From Desulfobacteraceae bacterium Eth-SRB2 (GTDB taxonomy: Bacteria > Desulfobacterota > Desulfobacteria > Desulfobacterales > UBA11574), in the NCBI GenBank assembly GCA_004193595.1, contig RPGQ01000014.1, positions 1-64,000 on the forward strand: 64,000 bases of DNA, in the 5' to 3' direction. A program made the translations under genes and the position numbers. The stretch's first letter is position 1; the number at the start of each line of letters is the position of its first letter. The notes beneath the pieces were generated by a model. The model saw only the letters and a list, made by a program, of their open reading frames with translations. It was not told where the DNA came from and ran no database searches. Shown here one piece after another: positions 52,915 to 63,042 of this stretch.

Positions 52915-53155
52915 AACGTCTCGGAATTTCTACAATTAAGTGAAAATAAAGGTATTTTATAGACTTACATTTTTAACTCGGACATGGAAAAATGGAATGT
53001 TGGAATATTGGAATATTGGATGTAAGAGCGGAAATAAACCATTTTAATTGTAAAAAACTCCTTTCCTTCAACTTCGTTCAGGACAAGCTCACCCACCATT
53101 CCATTAATCCATCAATCCATTACTCCATCATTCCAAATGTGAGCGAAGCGAACTA
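52915..53155. repeat. Dispersed AACGTCTCGG repeat with GGAAT words, copy 4
   Basis: It starts AACGTCTCGGAATTTCTAC, has GGAATGTTGGAATATTGGAAT, then TCCTTTCCTTCAACTTCGTT, complementary words and GTGAGCGAAGCGAACTAA. Most like the copies at 14915 and 23742. It separates the cobalamin genes from the next gene on the opposite strand. Confidence 0.72.
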
Positions 53156-53168
53156 ATTTTTTTCTTTT

Positions 53169-56100
53169 TCAGCTGTTATCCAACACTTCTCTTATCTTTT
53201 TAGCAAGCTCACTTTTAACAATCGGCTTCATGACATATCCGCGAATGCCCATGGCCGTTGCCTTATCCGCGCTGATTTTTTCGGAAAATCCCGTACAAAT
53301 GATAATGGGAATATCAGATCTTATTTCCATGAGTTTTCTGGCAAGCTCAATACCCGTCATATTGGGCATGGTTGTGTCAGTAATGACAAGATCGAACTTA
53401 TGGGGAGCTGCCCGAAACGCTTCCAGTGTTTCAATGCTGCTGGTTCGGGCAGTGACATGATAACCGAGTCGTTCCAGCATCTGCTGTGACATTCGAACAA
53501 TCTGCTCTTCATCATCAACTAAAAAGATTCGTTCTTTGCCCCCTTCCACAGGGGATATGACCCGGGTTTCCTTTGTTTCGGCCCGGGTTTGGATGACCGG
53601 CAGGTAAACATGAAATGCGCTTCCTTTGCCCGGTTCACTGTAAACTCTTATGTCACCTCCATAGCTTTTAACAATGCCGTGCACCATGGCAAGGCCCAGT
53701 CCGGTGCCTTTATCTTTTTCCTTGGTAGAAAAATAGGGTTCAAATATGCGATCAATTATAGGCTTCTCAATACCTGCACCGGTATCCGCCACTGTCAAAC
53801 AAACATAAGAACCGGGAAGCATGGCCGGATCTTTTAAGTCATCCATATCAAGATTAATCTCTTTTAGGGTTACCTCCAGTTTGCCGCCTTGATCTTCCAT
53901 TGCATGAAAGGCATTGGTCAAAAGATTCATGGCAACCTGATGAATCTGTGTGGCATCGGCCATAACCAACCCGCAGGTATTGCTGATATTCTGGTTGATT
54001 TCAATGGTACTCGGCAAGGAAGATCTGATGAGTTTCAATGCCTCTCTGATAACCATCTTAATTTTTAATGGTTTCAGTTTCTGATCAACCTGTCTGCTGA
54101 ATGTGAGGATCTGTTTGACCAGGTCTCCGGCACGATGGGCAGCGATAAGCACTTCCTGCAAATTGTCATGTAACGGGGTTCCTCTTTCAGCATCATCTAA
54201 TGCCAATTCGGTATATCCGGACAAGGAAAAAAGGATATTGTTGAAATCATGGGCAATCCCTCCGGCCAAAGTGCCGATGGACTCCATTTTTTGTGCCTGA
54301 AATAGGCGTCGTTCCAATTCAATTTCATTGGTTATATCACGTTTTATATATACAAAATTTGTAATTTTGCCTGATTTATCCAGTACAGGTGAAATTGTCG
54401 CATCTGCTTCATAAAGGCTTCCGTCTTTTTTTCTGTTAACAATGCGTCCATGCCAGGCATTGCCGCGGGCAAGAATATCCTCCATTTGTTTATAAAACAA
54501 AGCGCCTTGCTTTCCGCTTTCCAAAATCCGTGGGGTCTTTCCAATCGCATCTTTGCGACGGTACCCCGTGAGGCGCTCGAATGCAGGATTGACATATTGA
54601 ATCATTTGGTCTCGGTCGGTAATGAATACAGACTCCGCAGCCTGTTCGATGGCGATTGCCAGGCTATTTCGTTCTTCTTCAGCCTTCTTTCTTTGGGTAG
54701 TATTTGTAACAAATACAAATGACCCTTTCTCCAATCCCGATTCATCCCTGATTGTTGTGGCATTGAAATATGTTTGCAGGTCTTGACCGTTCTTTTTTTT
54801 CAGGGTAATTTCATAACTTCGATGAGGTGAGGTAGATATCTTTGAGATTTGTTCATTAAAAATCTTTCGGTTCTCATCATCTGCGAACTCAAAGGGTTTT
54901 TTGCCAAGCATCTCATCCTCACGGTACCCAAGCATTTCACAAAGGGACTCGTTCACTTCGATGGTTTTTCGTTCGGGATTTAGCAGCCAGTATCCTTCCG
55001 ATGTGGTTTCAAGAAGGGTCCGGTATTTTGTCTCACTTTCCCTTAGCGACTTCTCGGCTTGTTTGCGCTCGGTGATGTCAGTAAGCGCTCCCACAATGGC
55101 AACGGTTTGACCATCCCTTACCACCGGCGCCTCATGCACCTCGACCCAGATTTTTCGTCCCTTGACCCCCACGAGTTCCAGTTCGTAGGATGGCTGCATC
55201 TCGCCGGTTTGGATCGCCTTTTCGGCTAACTCGAACCCAATCTGGTTGATGGGATTATCGGTAGCAAACTCCGTCCAGAGCACCAGCGCTTGTTCCGGCT
55301 CGCAGTCAAAGAAATCCCGGGTTTGCGGACTTAGGTAGGTTAGTTTATGTTCTGTGTCATGGGAGTAGAAAAGATTGGAACTGTGCTCCACGATGTTCCG
55401 CAATTTTTCCTCGCTCTTCTGCAGCGCCTCTTGGCTCTGTTTTCGCTTGACGATGTCATAACTCGCCATTTTATACATAATTAAAACGGATATACCGATA
55501 AGAACACACAATGCCAGGGTTATATACCCAATTGTTTTAATTAAGGGGGCTGAAATACTTTCTGAAATTGATTTTAATTTGATTAGATGGATTGCATTCC
55601 AACCGGGAAGTATGTCAATTTTCTTCTGATATATCATATATTCATCTCCGGATGGGTCTACGACACGATTCCGGGTCTTCATCTTAAATCCAATCCAGTT
55701 CCAGGGTCCGTTTCCAAATTGTTTTGTTTTAGAAATTTCAGACAGTTTCTCATCTGAAATCTCCCAAAGAGATTGGTAACGCCATTCTTTATGGCTTGAC
55801 ATAAATACAATACCCTGGGGGTCCGCAATGAGTATATTTTCTCCATGGGCATGACGCTGAAGGGCAACAAGCTCTTTTTCTATGTGTTCAACAGACGCCT
55901 TCACAACGACAACCCCAATGGGGCTATTTTGGCCTTTTTCATAAACCGGGTGACTGTAATATACCCCTCGTTTTTTCGAAGTCACACCTAATGCCATATA
56001 TACGGAAGGGTTCCCATGAATGGCCTGTTGAAAATAAGGGCAAAATGAATAATTTTTCCCCACAAAACTGTTAGGGGCATTGCGATTGCTCGACGATAGG

Positions 56101-56435
56101 GTCAACCCTTCTCGATCCATCACATAAGAGACACTGGCATCTAGAGCGACTTGGAAATGGTCTAAAATAAAGTTTGCTTTGGCCAATTTCTCTTGGGTAG
56201 GAGTCAAGAGAGCATGTTATAATTCTTTAAGTCCGGACAGTGCCTTTACCAACTTTAAGTTCTCATTCAGAAAAGAGAAGACGCGATTTTTTATACTTTC
56301 AGCCTTATAATTCGCCTCGACTTCAGCTTTGTTGAATGCAAATTTCTTCAAAGAAGAATAATAAAGATACCCTCCTGAAGAAAAAGAGAGAAAAGCCAGC
56401 AAAGCTAATACCAATAAAATTGTACGAAGTTTCAT
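53169..56435 (-). pseudogene. Membrane-anchored PAS hybrid histidine kinase with an in-frame TAA
   Basis: ATG 56435 opens a frame with a membrane helix (ILLVLALLAFLSFSSGGYLYY) and the start of an extracytoplasmic Cache-like sensor; TAA at 56217-56219 interrupts it after LSGLKEL. The same frame then continues for over 1000 codons: rest of the Cache domain (NSFVGKNYSFCPYFQQAIHG), second membrane helix, four PAS domains, kinase core (GGIAHDFNN, GTGLGLAMVHGIV) and a receiver (LVDDEE, LVITDTTMP, KPI). A TTG at 56207 could restart translation but would lose the first helix and has no ribosome site. Intact, the protein would have about 1088 residues. Confidence 0.78.
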
Positions 56436-56657
56436 CTTGGTTTCTCATATAATTATATTTAAATAGATATTCTTAATCATCCTAAACCGTTACGATTCTA
56501 TAACTTTTTAATAATATCATCAGAAAAAGGTAAATGCAATTTATTTATAGCAAAAGTTTAAGGTTAGTACCGTCGGGAAATGGGTAAATTTTTCGTTATT
56601 TTTCTCTTTTCAGGCAGGATGATTTCAATTTTTATGGACGGTGATTTTATTCTTTTG

Positions 56658-58451
56658 TCAACCAACCGGCAGATGTCTTACTTTCATATCCCGCCACAGG
56701 TTTCTGCGGCGATTGTGTTTTTTACGCCAGTTAGTTATCAAAACGTTGTATTCGTCTCTGTTGAGTTCAAATAACGCATGAGCCCACAGAACATATTCCT
56801 CATAATTCGATTTATGTGCATTGGAAGGATCAGGGACAATATGCCGTAATTGCTTTTCCCAGACTTCCAGGGCGGTTTTAAGGTATAGACCGGTTTTCAT
56901 TTCCCGCAAACCTTTACGCCGAGAGGCGGTTAGATCTCCCCTGGAATCACCTTCAGGAAGAACAGTCTCCCAAAAAGAAGGATGTTTTACTTTAATCTTT
57001 TCACTCTGGGGAAGATCCATGGTTAATAGGGCCAGCCAGCGCCACTGTTTTTTCACCGCTTTTGTATTATTTTTTAGATCAGAAAGCCAATCAGCGAGCT
57101 TGTTTAAAAACCATTCTTTATCTTGATTGACATCTAATATGGCGTCAATCAACCAGTGAATCCAGGTATCAGTAACTTTACGTGAGTCCATAAAATAGGG
57201 GTAGCTTCGAGCCGCCATTTCATTTTTCCACTGGACAAAAATTGGGGCAAGCGTCCCTTGAGTATCCGGTTTGGATAGACTTCGGTACGCCTTCAAGACC
57301 GTATTCCAGTTTTCCGGCGCATGAAATGCCACGGCCTGTAATGCGGCGGCAGCACTTCGGCCCGGATGTTTCAGCCGCTTCGCAACATCAGCCCAACTTG
57401 TCAATAATGAAACAATCTCTTCATCACCCTTATCAACAAAGAAGCTTTTCTCTATAAGGAGCAAAGAACCCTCCGGGTACCACCTTTTTCCCCTATGTCC
57501 TTCCAAATAACTTGAGAAAGTTTTGACAAGGAAAGATTCAGCCTTTTGAAAATCGTTTTGCTTTAAGGCCTCATCAACAAGGGGTCGGCCGTATCGCCAG
57601 TTTTCGTCGAGGTATTTACGGCAGGATTCAAGGTAGTTGCCTGCATCAAACCGTTCTTCATAATTGTGGTTGATGTGGTGCCATGCCGAATGGGTATTGT
57701 CCAAATTCATATGATGATCGCCCTCTTTTAGAAACTCATAAATCTCCCGGCAGACACCGTCAGGGAGCCGAATAAAAAAACCAGTAAATTCATCTTCATC
57801 CAATGCGACCATTTCAAAGGCGTTTTCAATATAAAAAGCTTTTTCCGCAAAGATTTGGCCGGGATTTCTTTCGCGATGCGATGATAACCATAGCCACTTC
57901 AAAACGCATTGCGTCAATTTTTCTTCCAAAACGCACGGTTCCCCATCGTCAGCGCCCATCCATTCGGGATATGAGCCGATTTGCTCATCAATTTCCTCCA
58001 AAGCCTTCAAAAACAAATCCGGATCATCCACTTCATCATAGACATCCTCCATCAACGTGAACATATCTTCCGCGATAGGTTCCAGGTCCTCAGCAAGGCT
58101 CCCGCCATCAAAATATGGCGCTTCCCAGTGATGGTCCTGAACCGCATACTTACCTTTCTCGTCACCCACTTCACTTATGATGCCATCATAGTTGCGCCAT
58201 AGTGAAAACCAGTACTCCATTGTTCTTTGAAGGGACGTATATTGCCCGGTTTTACCTCTGTCTGCTGAATCCTGATCTCCGGCCAGAATTTTTTTCACGG
58301 TCATAGCCATGTCCGGGTCGATTTTTTCGAACTTCTCCATATAAATATTCAAATCCGTTGAAACTGACACGACCGTAAGCAAATTGGCAATCTGCTCTGT
58401 TGTCAATGATTTCATCAACATCTGTCCGATACTATATTTTCTTTTCGTCAT
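56658..58451 (-). CDS. Unknown 597-residue helical protein linked to an MNT/HEPN pair
   Basis: The protein is acidic and mostly helical, rich in Trp and in paired-helix stretches (MEYWFSLWRNYDGII, EDLEPIAEDMFTLMEDVYDE, LYLKTALEVWEKQLRH), like an alpha-solenoid. It has no signal peptide or membrane segment. I see no catalytic motif. Some stretches recall the helical part of SWIM zinc-finger proteins, but the zinc motif is absent. It starts 11 bp after the HEPN gene stop and is probably cotranscribed with it, so it may be a third component of that defence-type module. Confidence 0.72.
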   Translation of the reverse strand: MTKRKYSIGQMLMKSLTTEQIANLLTVVSVSTDLNIYMEKFEKIDPDMAMTVKKILAGDQDSADRGKTGQYTSLQRTMEYWFSLWRNYDGIISEVGDEKGKYAVQDHHWEAPYFDGGSLAEDLEPIAEDMFTLMEDVYDEVDDPDLFLKALEEIDEQIGSYPEWMGADDGEPCVLEEKLTQCVLKWLWLSSHRERNPGQIFAEKAFYIENAFEMVALDEDEFTGFFIRLPDGVCREIYEFLKEGDHHMNLDNTHSAWHHINHNYEERFDAGNYLESCRKYLDENWRYGRPLVDEALKQNDFQKAESFLVKTFSSYLEGHRGKRWYPEGSLLLIEKSFFVDKGDEEIVSLLTSWADVAKRLKHPGRSAAAALQAVAFHAPENWNTVLKAYRSLSKPDTQGTLAPIFVQWKNEMAARSYPYFMDSRKVTDTWIHWLIDAILDVNQDKEWFLNKLADWLSDLKNNTKAVKKQWRWLALLTMDLPQSEKIKVKHPSFWETVLPEGDSRGDLTASRRKGLREMKTGLYLKTALEVWEKQLRHIVPDPSNAHKSNYEEYVLWAHALFELNRDEYNVLITNWRKKHNRRRNLWRDMKVRHLPVG

Positions 58452-58462
58452 TTTCTTTTAAC

Positions 58463-58843
58463 CTAATTTAACAAATCCGCCATCTCTTTCACAAATGCTT
58501 CGCTTTCCTCAACGATCTCTTTGACCTGATCAGCATGAAATTGAATCAATAGCCGATAATCCGCCTTGTGCCGGTTATCAAAAAGCCAATCATAGTGTTT
58601 TCCCCAGAACCTATTGATTTTCTTGGATCGAATGAAGTCCCTGTGGAGCATTGAGCGGACTTCTTTATGTTTTTTAAACGTTTTTCCCTCGTTTAAAAGC
58701 ACCGCAGAAAAAGCATGGAAACAGGCAAAATATGCATCTCGCACTGCATTCTGATACCTGCCCGATTTAAGGTTGTCCCGAGCTGACGCAAGGTCTTCCC
58801 CGGCCTTTTCTACCCAATAGTCGATAATAATCTGTTGGCTCAT
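58463..58843 (-). CDS. HEPN-domain protein
   Basis: The 126-residue protein has a HEPN helical bundle: VEKAGEDLASARDNLKSGRY, DAYFACFHAFSAVLL and DNRHKADYRLLIQFHADQV with the conserved Arg-x-x-Ala-Asp-Tyr of the COG1895 group. HEPN proteins are often ribonuclease toxins silenced by a partner nucleotidyltransferase. ATG 58843 overlaps the MNT stop (ATGA), so the two are coupled. The usual R-x4-6-H ribonuclease motif is not clear. Confidence 0.85.
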   Translation of the reverse strand: MSQQIIIDYWVEKAGEDLASARDNLKSGRYQNAVRDAYFACFHAFSAVLLNEGKTFKKHKEVRSMLHRDFIRSKKINRFWGKHYDWLFDNRHKADYRLLIQFHADQVKEIVEESEAFVKEMADLLN

Positions 58844-59187
58844 AATACAACGGCTCCATCGCGTGAGATTTCCTGGTAAACAGGAAATTCCGTGAATACA
58901 CCATTCTCCCACTCATCAACGGATGTAAACAAAGGACTAAATATAACATCATATTCCATACCGATATCGAATAAAGCCCCGACAATGGCCTTCTCTTCTT
59001 TCCAATGCAACAAACTGGAAGCCACTACAAGCAAATCGATATCTGAATGCTCGTCATGGTCTCCGCGGGCCTTTGATCCAAACAGAATGACCTTAATAAC
59101 GGAGAATTCACTTTTCAGCATCCTGACTGCCGCCTCGATGGCCTCACTTTCATTTTTCATCAATGAGATGCTTTCAAAAGACTTCAC
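58840..59187 (-). CDS. MNT-family minimal nucleotidyltransferase
   Basis: The 115-residue protein has the motif ILFGSKARGDHDEHSDIDLLVV with both metal-binding acids and a third acid region in MEYDVIFSP. MNT proteins add AMP to their HEPN partner and so act as antitoxins. The start is GTG 59187 after AAGGA. It is the first gene of the MNT, HEPN, 597-residue run. Confidence 0.87.
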   Translation of the reverse strand: MKSFESISLMKNESEAIEAAVRMLKSEFSVIKVILFGSKARGDHDEHSDIDLLVVASSLLHWKEEKAIVGALFDIGMEYDVIFSPLFTSVDEWENGVFTEFPVYQEISRDGAVVL

Positions 59188-59205
59188 AATAATTCCTTAT
59201 AGTGG

Positions 59206-59850
59206 TTACTTATTTTTGATGATAAAAGACCTGCTCTCATTACCGTGCTTGTCAATGGCAACAACTGCAATGCTTTCCGTTAAACCGGTCATTCCGATTT
59301 TGCCGTCCTCGCCAATATCTTTGCCAAATACAGTCCTATCCATATCAAAAATCTTACCGTCATAATCAACATCCACAAGCAGCATGGCAAGCCCGTCAAG
59401 TCCTTTTAAACGCTCACCCTGTTTATCCAGGATCTTTGTCTCGAACTGTGTAATTTTCAACCCTTGTTTTATTCTCTCAGCCGCAATCTCAACATCATCA
59501 TTAAAATAGAACCCTGTGGAATTGATAAGATTGTTGACATTTTACTGGGAGCTTGGCTGCTGCTGTATCTGAAAATTGCGGGAGACATCTTCCAGTATTT
59601 TGTAGGGAAACTTGAGCATCTTAAAATGCACATCATTACCGGTACTGTTTTTCATGGCCGTATCGCCAATCAGGGTGCATGTCTCCGGCGTGATGATATA
59701 GTAGTTGTCTTTAAGTTTACCGCGGGACTGTAAAATGATCCCTTTGAGATAATTCTCATCAATCCTGGTGTTTTTCAAATACTCGTCATTCCACACAGGG
59801 TAAACCTCGACCGGATCCCCGTCTTTTTCACAGAACATTTTATCTGACAT
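59206..59850 (-). pseudogene. C-terminal fragment of a DNA-methyltransferase-like protein, with in-frame TAA
   Basis: One frame runs from 59850 to 59206 with a single TAA at 59542-59544, where SSQ-stop-NVNNLINSTG stands; the likely original residue is Glu (GAA). The sequence (DENYLKGIILQSRGKLKDNY, IITPETCTLIGDTAMKN, FDMDRTVFGKDIGEDG, VVAIDKHGNESRSF) looks like the end of a large site-specific DNA methyltransferase of the type III Mod kind; this is a recollection. The catalytic part is missing and a stop lies just upstream of the first Met, so the gene is dead. Confidence 0.6.
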
Positions 59851-60026
59851 GGGTCAATAGTAGACTTGACCCCATTCCACCATTCCTTCGACTTGACCCC
59901 ATTCCTTCTTATTTTTACACGATTTGTAGCATTCATGACGTTAATTCCATTACCGCCAAAAAGGCAGAATTCCTCCAGTCAAAGTATAATCTTATGAGCA
60001 CCAAACCTTCTACTTAAAATAGAAAC
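59851..60026. other. Spacer with GACTTGACCCCATTCC direct repeats
   Basis: GACTTGACCCCATTCC occurs at about 59872 and 59899 with a truncated CCATTCC between. It marks the break point of the methyltransferase remnant. Confidence 0.5.
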
Positions 60027-60146
60027 TTATAATCTAAAGGGCGTCCCGGAAGTCACTAATACAGATAATGTTCGAATTTGTTGATAGTTCAGATCTTCAC
60101 ACCGTGCAGCCTGTAACAAATCAGGCATTTTTGGATCATTTGGCAT
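60027..60146 (-). CDS. Small protein of 39 residues downstream of the 234-residue gene
   Basis: TAAGGAGAGACTG precedes ATG 60146, 13 bases after the stop of the upstream gene. The peptide begins MPNDPKMPDLLQAARCED and continues LNYQQIRTLSVLVT, compatible with one or two helices. No family is recognised. The strong ribosome site and tight spacing suggest a real small partner gene, although it may be the head of a longer gene cut short. Confidence 0.5.
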   Translation of the reverse strand: MPNDPKMPDLLQAARCEDLNYQQIRTLSVLVTSGTPFRL

Positions 60147-60159
60147 CAGTCTCTCCTTA

Positions 60160-60864
60160 TTAGATTCTTTGTAGTTGCGGGCACTTATTATGAAGTTCTT
60201 CTGCTACATGAGTAAATCTCCGCCTCCAAAGGTCAAGCAAAATATTTTCGATTTCCTCGGTCTTATTAAGGTGTTCAGTCCAATCGGTAAGATTAAAATC
60301 ATACCGATCTCGTAACACTGATTCAAAGGTGGAGATTTTCCCGTGAATGGTATCACTCAAAGAACCATATATTTCATCAGCCTTTTTACGATCAATCAAA
60401 GCTTCCCGCTGATATTTCGGGTTTTCTTTAGATACTAGAATTGTATATTCTGGACTATTAATATGGGAAATCATTTCATTGAAATTGAGAGCAATATCAT
60501 TATCTTTCCAGCCCCAAAATTTATGGGGTAAATCCCAAAGGTAAACTATCCCTACACCTAGTTCGATTACTCTTCGAAGTAGCCCTTGAGCTGGCTTGTC
60601 AAGGGCGCAACCGGCTAAGTATATTGAAATAATCACATCTGCAAACAATTCATCGAAAATTGTAAGAACCTCTTTTTGGTGAGCAAGAAGGTTATATTTA
60701 TCTTTTAGGATAATGCAGACGATTGTAAAAGAACGAGCTTTGATTTCTACCTTCTCAAATATATCATTTTTAGTACTAAGAGATTTTTTAAGATTCTTTT
60801 CCAATTTTGAATGTATATCAGCCAATATAGTTTTTTTATCATAAAACTCATTCAAGATGTTCAT
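60160..60864 (-). CDS. Unknown 234-residue protein, possibly HEPN/DUF5677-like
   Basis: GAGGGGAGA lies just before ATG 60864. The protein is helical, with FDELFADVIISIYLAGCALD, LLRRVIELGVGIVYLWDLPH and DEIYGSLSDTIHGKISTFES. The Arg-Arg-x-Ile-Glu helix followed much later by a Leu-Ser-x-x-Ile-His-Gly helix recalls DUF5677/HEPN-type proteins seen in defence loci. This is a weak match by eye. It lies between the BREX genes and the methyltransferase remnant. Confidence 0.6.
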   Translation of the reverse strand: MNILNEFYDKKTILADIHSKLEKNLKKSLSTKNDIFEKVEIKARSFTIVCIILKDKYNLLAHQKEVLTIFDELFADVIISIYLAGCALDKPAQGLLRRVIELGVGIVYLWDLPHKFWGWKDNDIALNFNEMISHINSPEYTILVSKENPKYQREALIDRKKADEIYGSLSDTIHGKISTFESVLRDRYDFNLTDWTEHLNKTEEIENILLDLWRRRFTHVAEELHNKCPQLQRI

Positions 60865-60994
60865 TCTCCCCTCTATAGTGAATTATGTCGATAATGCTTT
60901 TACAGAAAACAGGGAACGTAAAGCCTCTTATTTTCCATTAACCCGCTCCCGCAGCTTCCGGGCATCATGAAATTCCAAATTGACGGGTTACTTT

Positions 60995-63040
60995 CTAGTC
61001 CGCAATAGCCTTTGTAAATGCATCAATTGCATCTGCGTAAAACTCAATATTGACTTTGGTTGCCATTTCGTCGGAAAGCTCGAATAATTGCTTTCGAGAT
61101 GATATGGGCATCAACAAAGTCATTGCACCTTTCTCCACAGCCAGTTCTGCGACTGCTACTGGATTTGGCACCATTTCAACGGAACCTCCAAGATTTAAGG
61201 CTCCGACGATGATAAGCCCACCTTTTACACTCCGTTCAATCAACCCACAGCAAAGTGCAATGAGGGCTGCCAATCCAAGCCCTTGCCCAGAACTATCGAT
61301 ATCCATGGATCGTAACTGTATCGAAAACTCATGGCTACGCGGGTCTCGATCACCTACCAGTTCTTTTGCCCGGACATAAAGGTTTTGTTCACCATATCGC
61401 ACGCTTTCTCTAAAGGCCGGAGGCACAGGCGCATTAAGGATTTTTACCCCACTTCCAGGACCTACCGTGGCCTCAATTAGATACAACGCCGGTGAAGCTT
61501 CCTGTTCGCCCGGACTGATGGCCCATACTTGGCCTGGAGGGAGCGGATCGGCATCAATCAATTCATCGCTGTGAAGCTCTGGGGTTGAGACAAATTGCTC
61601 CACACCATCCACACCCATGAAATAGCTGAAATGGGTATTTCGGAATTCAGTTTTCAGACACCGTTTCTGCTGTTCTTTTACACGGCGGCGAGCTTCCAAC
61701 GCGATGCGAACAATCGATTCCAATTCTTCATCAGGAATCGGTATCTCAGGATCAGGAAAAATGAGTTTTATCAAGCCACTGATTGTCTTGTTTACAGCCT
61801 CGATATCACGCCCGCTGAGGGCTCCTCCCCAATTCACGCGGCCCTGTAATACTGGCAGACGGCTTCCGGAGCGAAGCTTGTTCCAACATTCGGACAAGAA
61901 ATCGCTGACAAGGCCAAAATGATTGGTAAGATTTTCAGGGATTAGCTTTGGAAAATCCCAGCCAGGAGCATACGAGTGAATGCGGTCCATGAATGCGGTA
62001 TCGTTTCGCATTTCAACAGGTAGCGGACTTAGTAAGTGCCCGATACGCTGTTGTTGTTCAACGTCAACCTCAAAATTACCGACCATCACGATGCCACCGA
62101 AAGCTCGGATCGGTTCTTTGCCTCTGGAAAATTCTCCGGAGGCCATATAGCCTTTCATAATATTGATACCATCTTTCTTTTCGAAAGATATTCCTGAGAT
62201 TTCATCAAAACATACCACATCATAATGGCAAACAAGGCCTCGTTGACCATTCGCCATATTGACGAACATTTTTGCCACAGTGGCCTTGCCACCTGAAACT
62301 AAATGAGAATAAGGAGAAACTTGCTGGTATATATGACTCTTGCCGGTTCCCCTTGGGCCAAGCTCTACCATGTTGAAATTGTTTTCAATAAAAGGAACCA
62401 TGCGAAGCAACGCTACCATTTGGGCACGGTCGGAGAGCGTTTCAGGTTCCAGTCCAACAGAACGAATCAGAAGCCTTTTCCATTCATCGGTAGTGAATTG
62501 GCTCCGACCTCGATTTAGGACGGAAAGAACATCCGCCTTGGAAAGTTGAATCGCTCTCAGTCCTTCTATTGCAAAGGGTCTCCCGCTTTTCTCCTGGGCT
62601 ATTGCAGCATCGTAGGCCAAATTTAGCTCAGCATAAAAACCATCGGTGAGCATCCGTTCATTGTCATGGACAAGGTGATCATTGATACGTACATCACGCA
62701 AACCCAGGCTTGGAAGCTCTGCAATAAAACAATCATTCTTGGAGTCGAGTCTGGCTTTTATGAGATCGATTAATTTCACCGATCCCTTTTCCCGTGCCCA
62801 GGCCTTAAATAATTCCTCTTCCCCGGTTCGGACGGTACGATCTTTCAGTTGCCTTTCAACAATCCCGAGACCTTCCTCGATTTCTTCTTCATTAACAGTA
62901 GCACAATATCGCCCAAGTAAGAATTCGACAACATAAGTGGGCACAGGGTATTGTCTGCTGTATTTTCGTACCAGATCCTTTCGCACCAGAAATCCGTCAA
63001 ATATAGAAGCGGCAAGGCGGTCAAGAGTATCAAGTTCCAT
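60995..63040 (-). CDS. brxL: BREX Lon-like AAA+ protein BrxL
   Basis: The 681-residue protein has an N-terminal helical domain with LDRLAASIFDGFLVRKDLV, an AAA+ core with Walker A GPRGTGKS (228-235), Walker B VVCFDE and GGIVMVGNFE, and a C-terminal Lon-protease-like domain. The Lon dyad is missing: the Ser loop reads DSSGQGLGLAAL and the Lys site NLGGSVEMVPNP. BrxL of BREX systems is a DNA-binding hexamer in phage defence rather than a protease. It starts 2 bp after the pglZ stop. Downstream, a short closed frame ending RKLRERVNGK (60915-60970) may be a remnant of another gene. Confidence 0.9.
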   Translation of the reverse strand: MELDTLDRLAASIFDGFLVRKDLVRKYSRQYPVPTYVVEFLLGRYCATVNEEEIEEGLGIVERQLKDRTVRTGEEELFKAWAREKGSVKLIDLIKARLDSKNDCFIAELPSLGLRDVRINDHLVHDNERMLTDGFYAELNLAYDAAIAQEKSGRPFAIEGLRAIQLSKADVLSVLNRGRSQFTTDEWKRLLIRSVGLEPETLSDRAQMVALLRMVPFIENNFNMVELGPRGTGKSHIYQQVSPYSHLVSGGKATVAKMFVNMANGQRGLVCHYDVVCFDEISGISFEKKDGINIMKGYMASGEFSRGKEPIRAFGGIVMVGNFEVDVEQQQRIGHLLSPLPVEMRNDTAFMDRIHSYAPGWDFPKLIPENLTNHFGLVSDFLSECWNKLRSGSRLPVLQGRVNWGGALSGRDIEAVNKTISGLIKLIFPDPEIPIPDEELESIVRIALEARRRVKEQQKRCLKTEFRNTHFSYFMGVDGVEQFVSTPELHSDELIDADPLPPGQVWAISPGEQEASPALYLIEATVGPGSGVKILNAPVPPAFRESVRYGEQNLYVRAKELVGDRDPRSHEFSIQLRSMDIDSSGQGLGLAALIALCCGLIERSVKGGLIIVGALNLGGSVEMVPNPVAVAELAVEKGAMTLLMPISSRKQLFELSDEMATKVNIEFYADAIDAFTKAIAD

Positions 63041-63042
63041 TT

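Noticed and set aside
7402-59544. Recoding of TAA as Glu or another amino acid
   Set aside because: Many intact genes in the window end at TAA at the expected family length, so TAA is a normal stop; recent nonsense changes or errors explain the three cases better.
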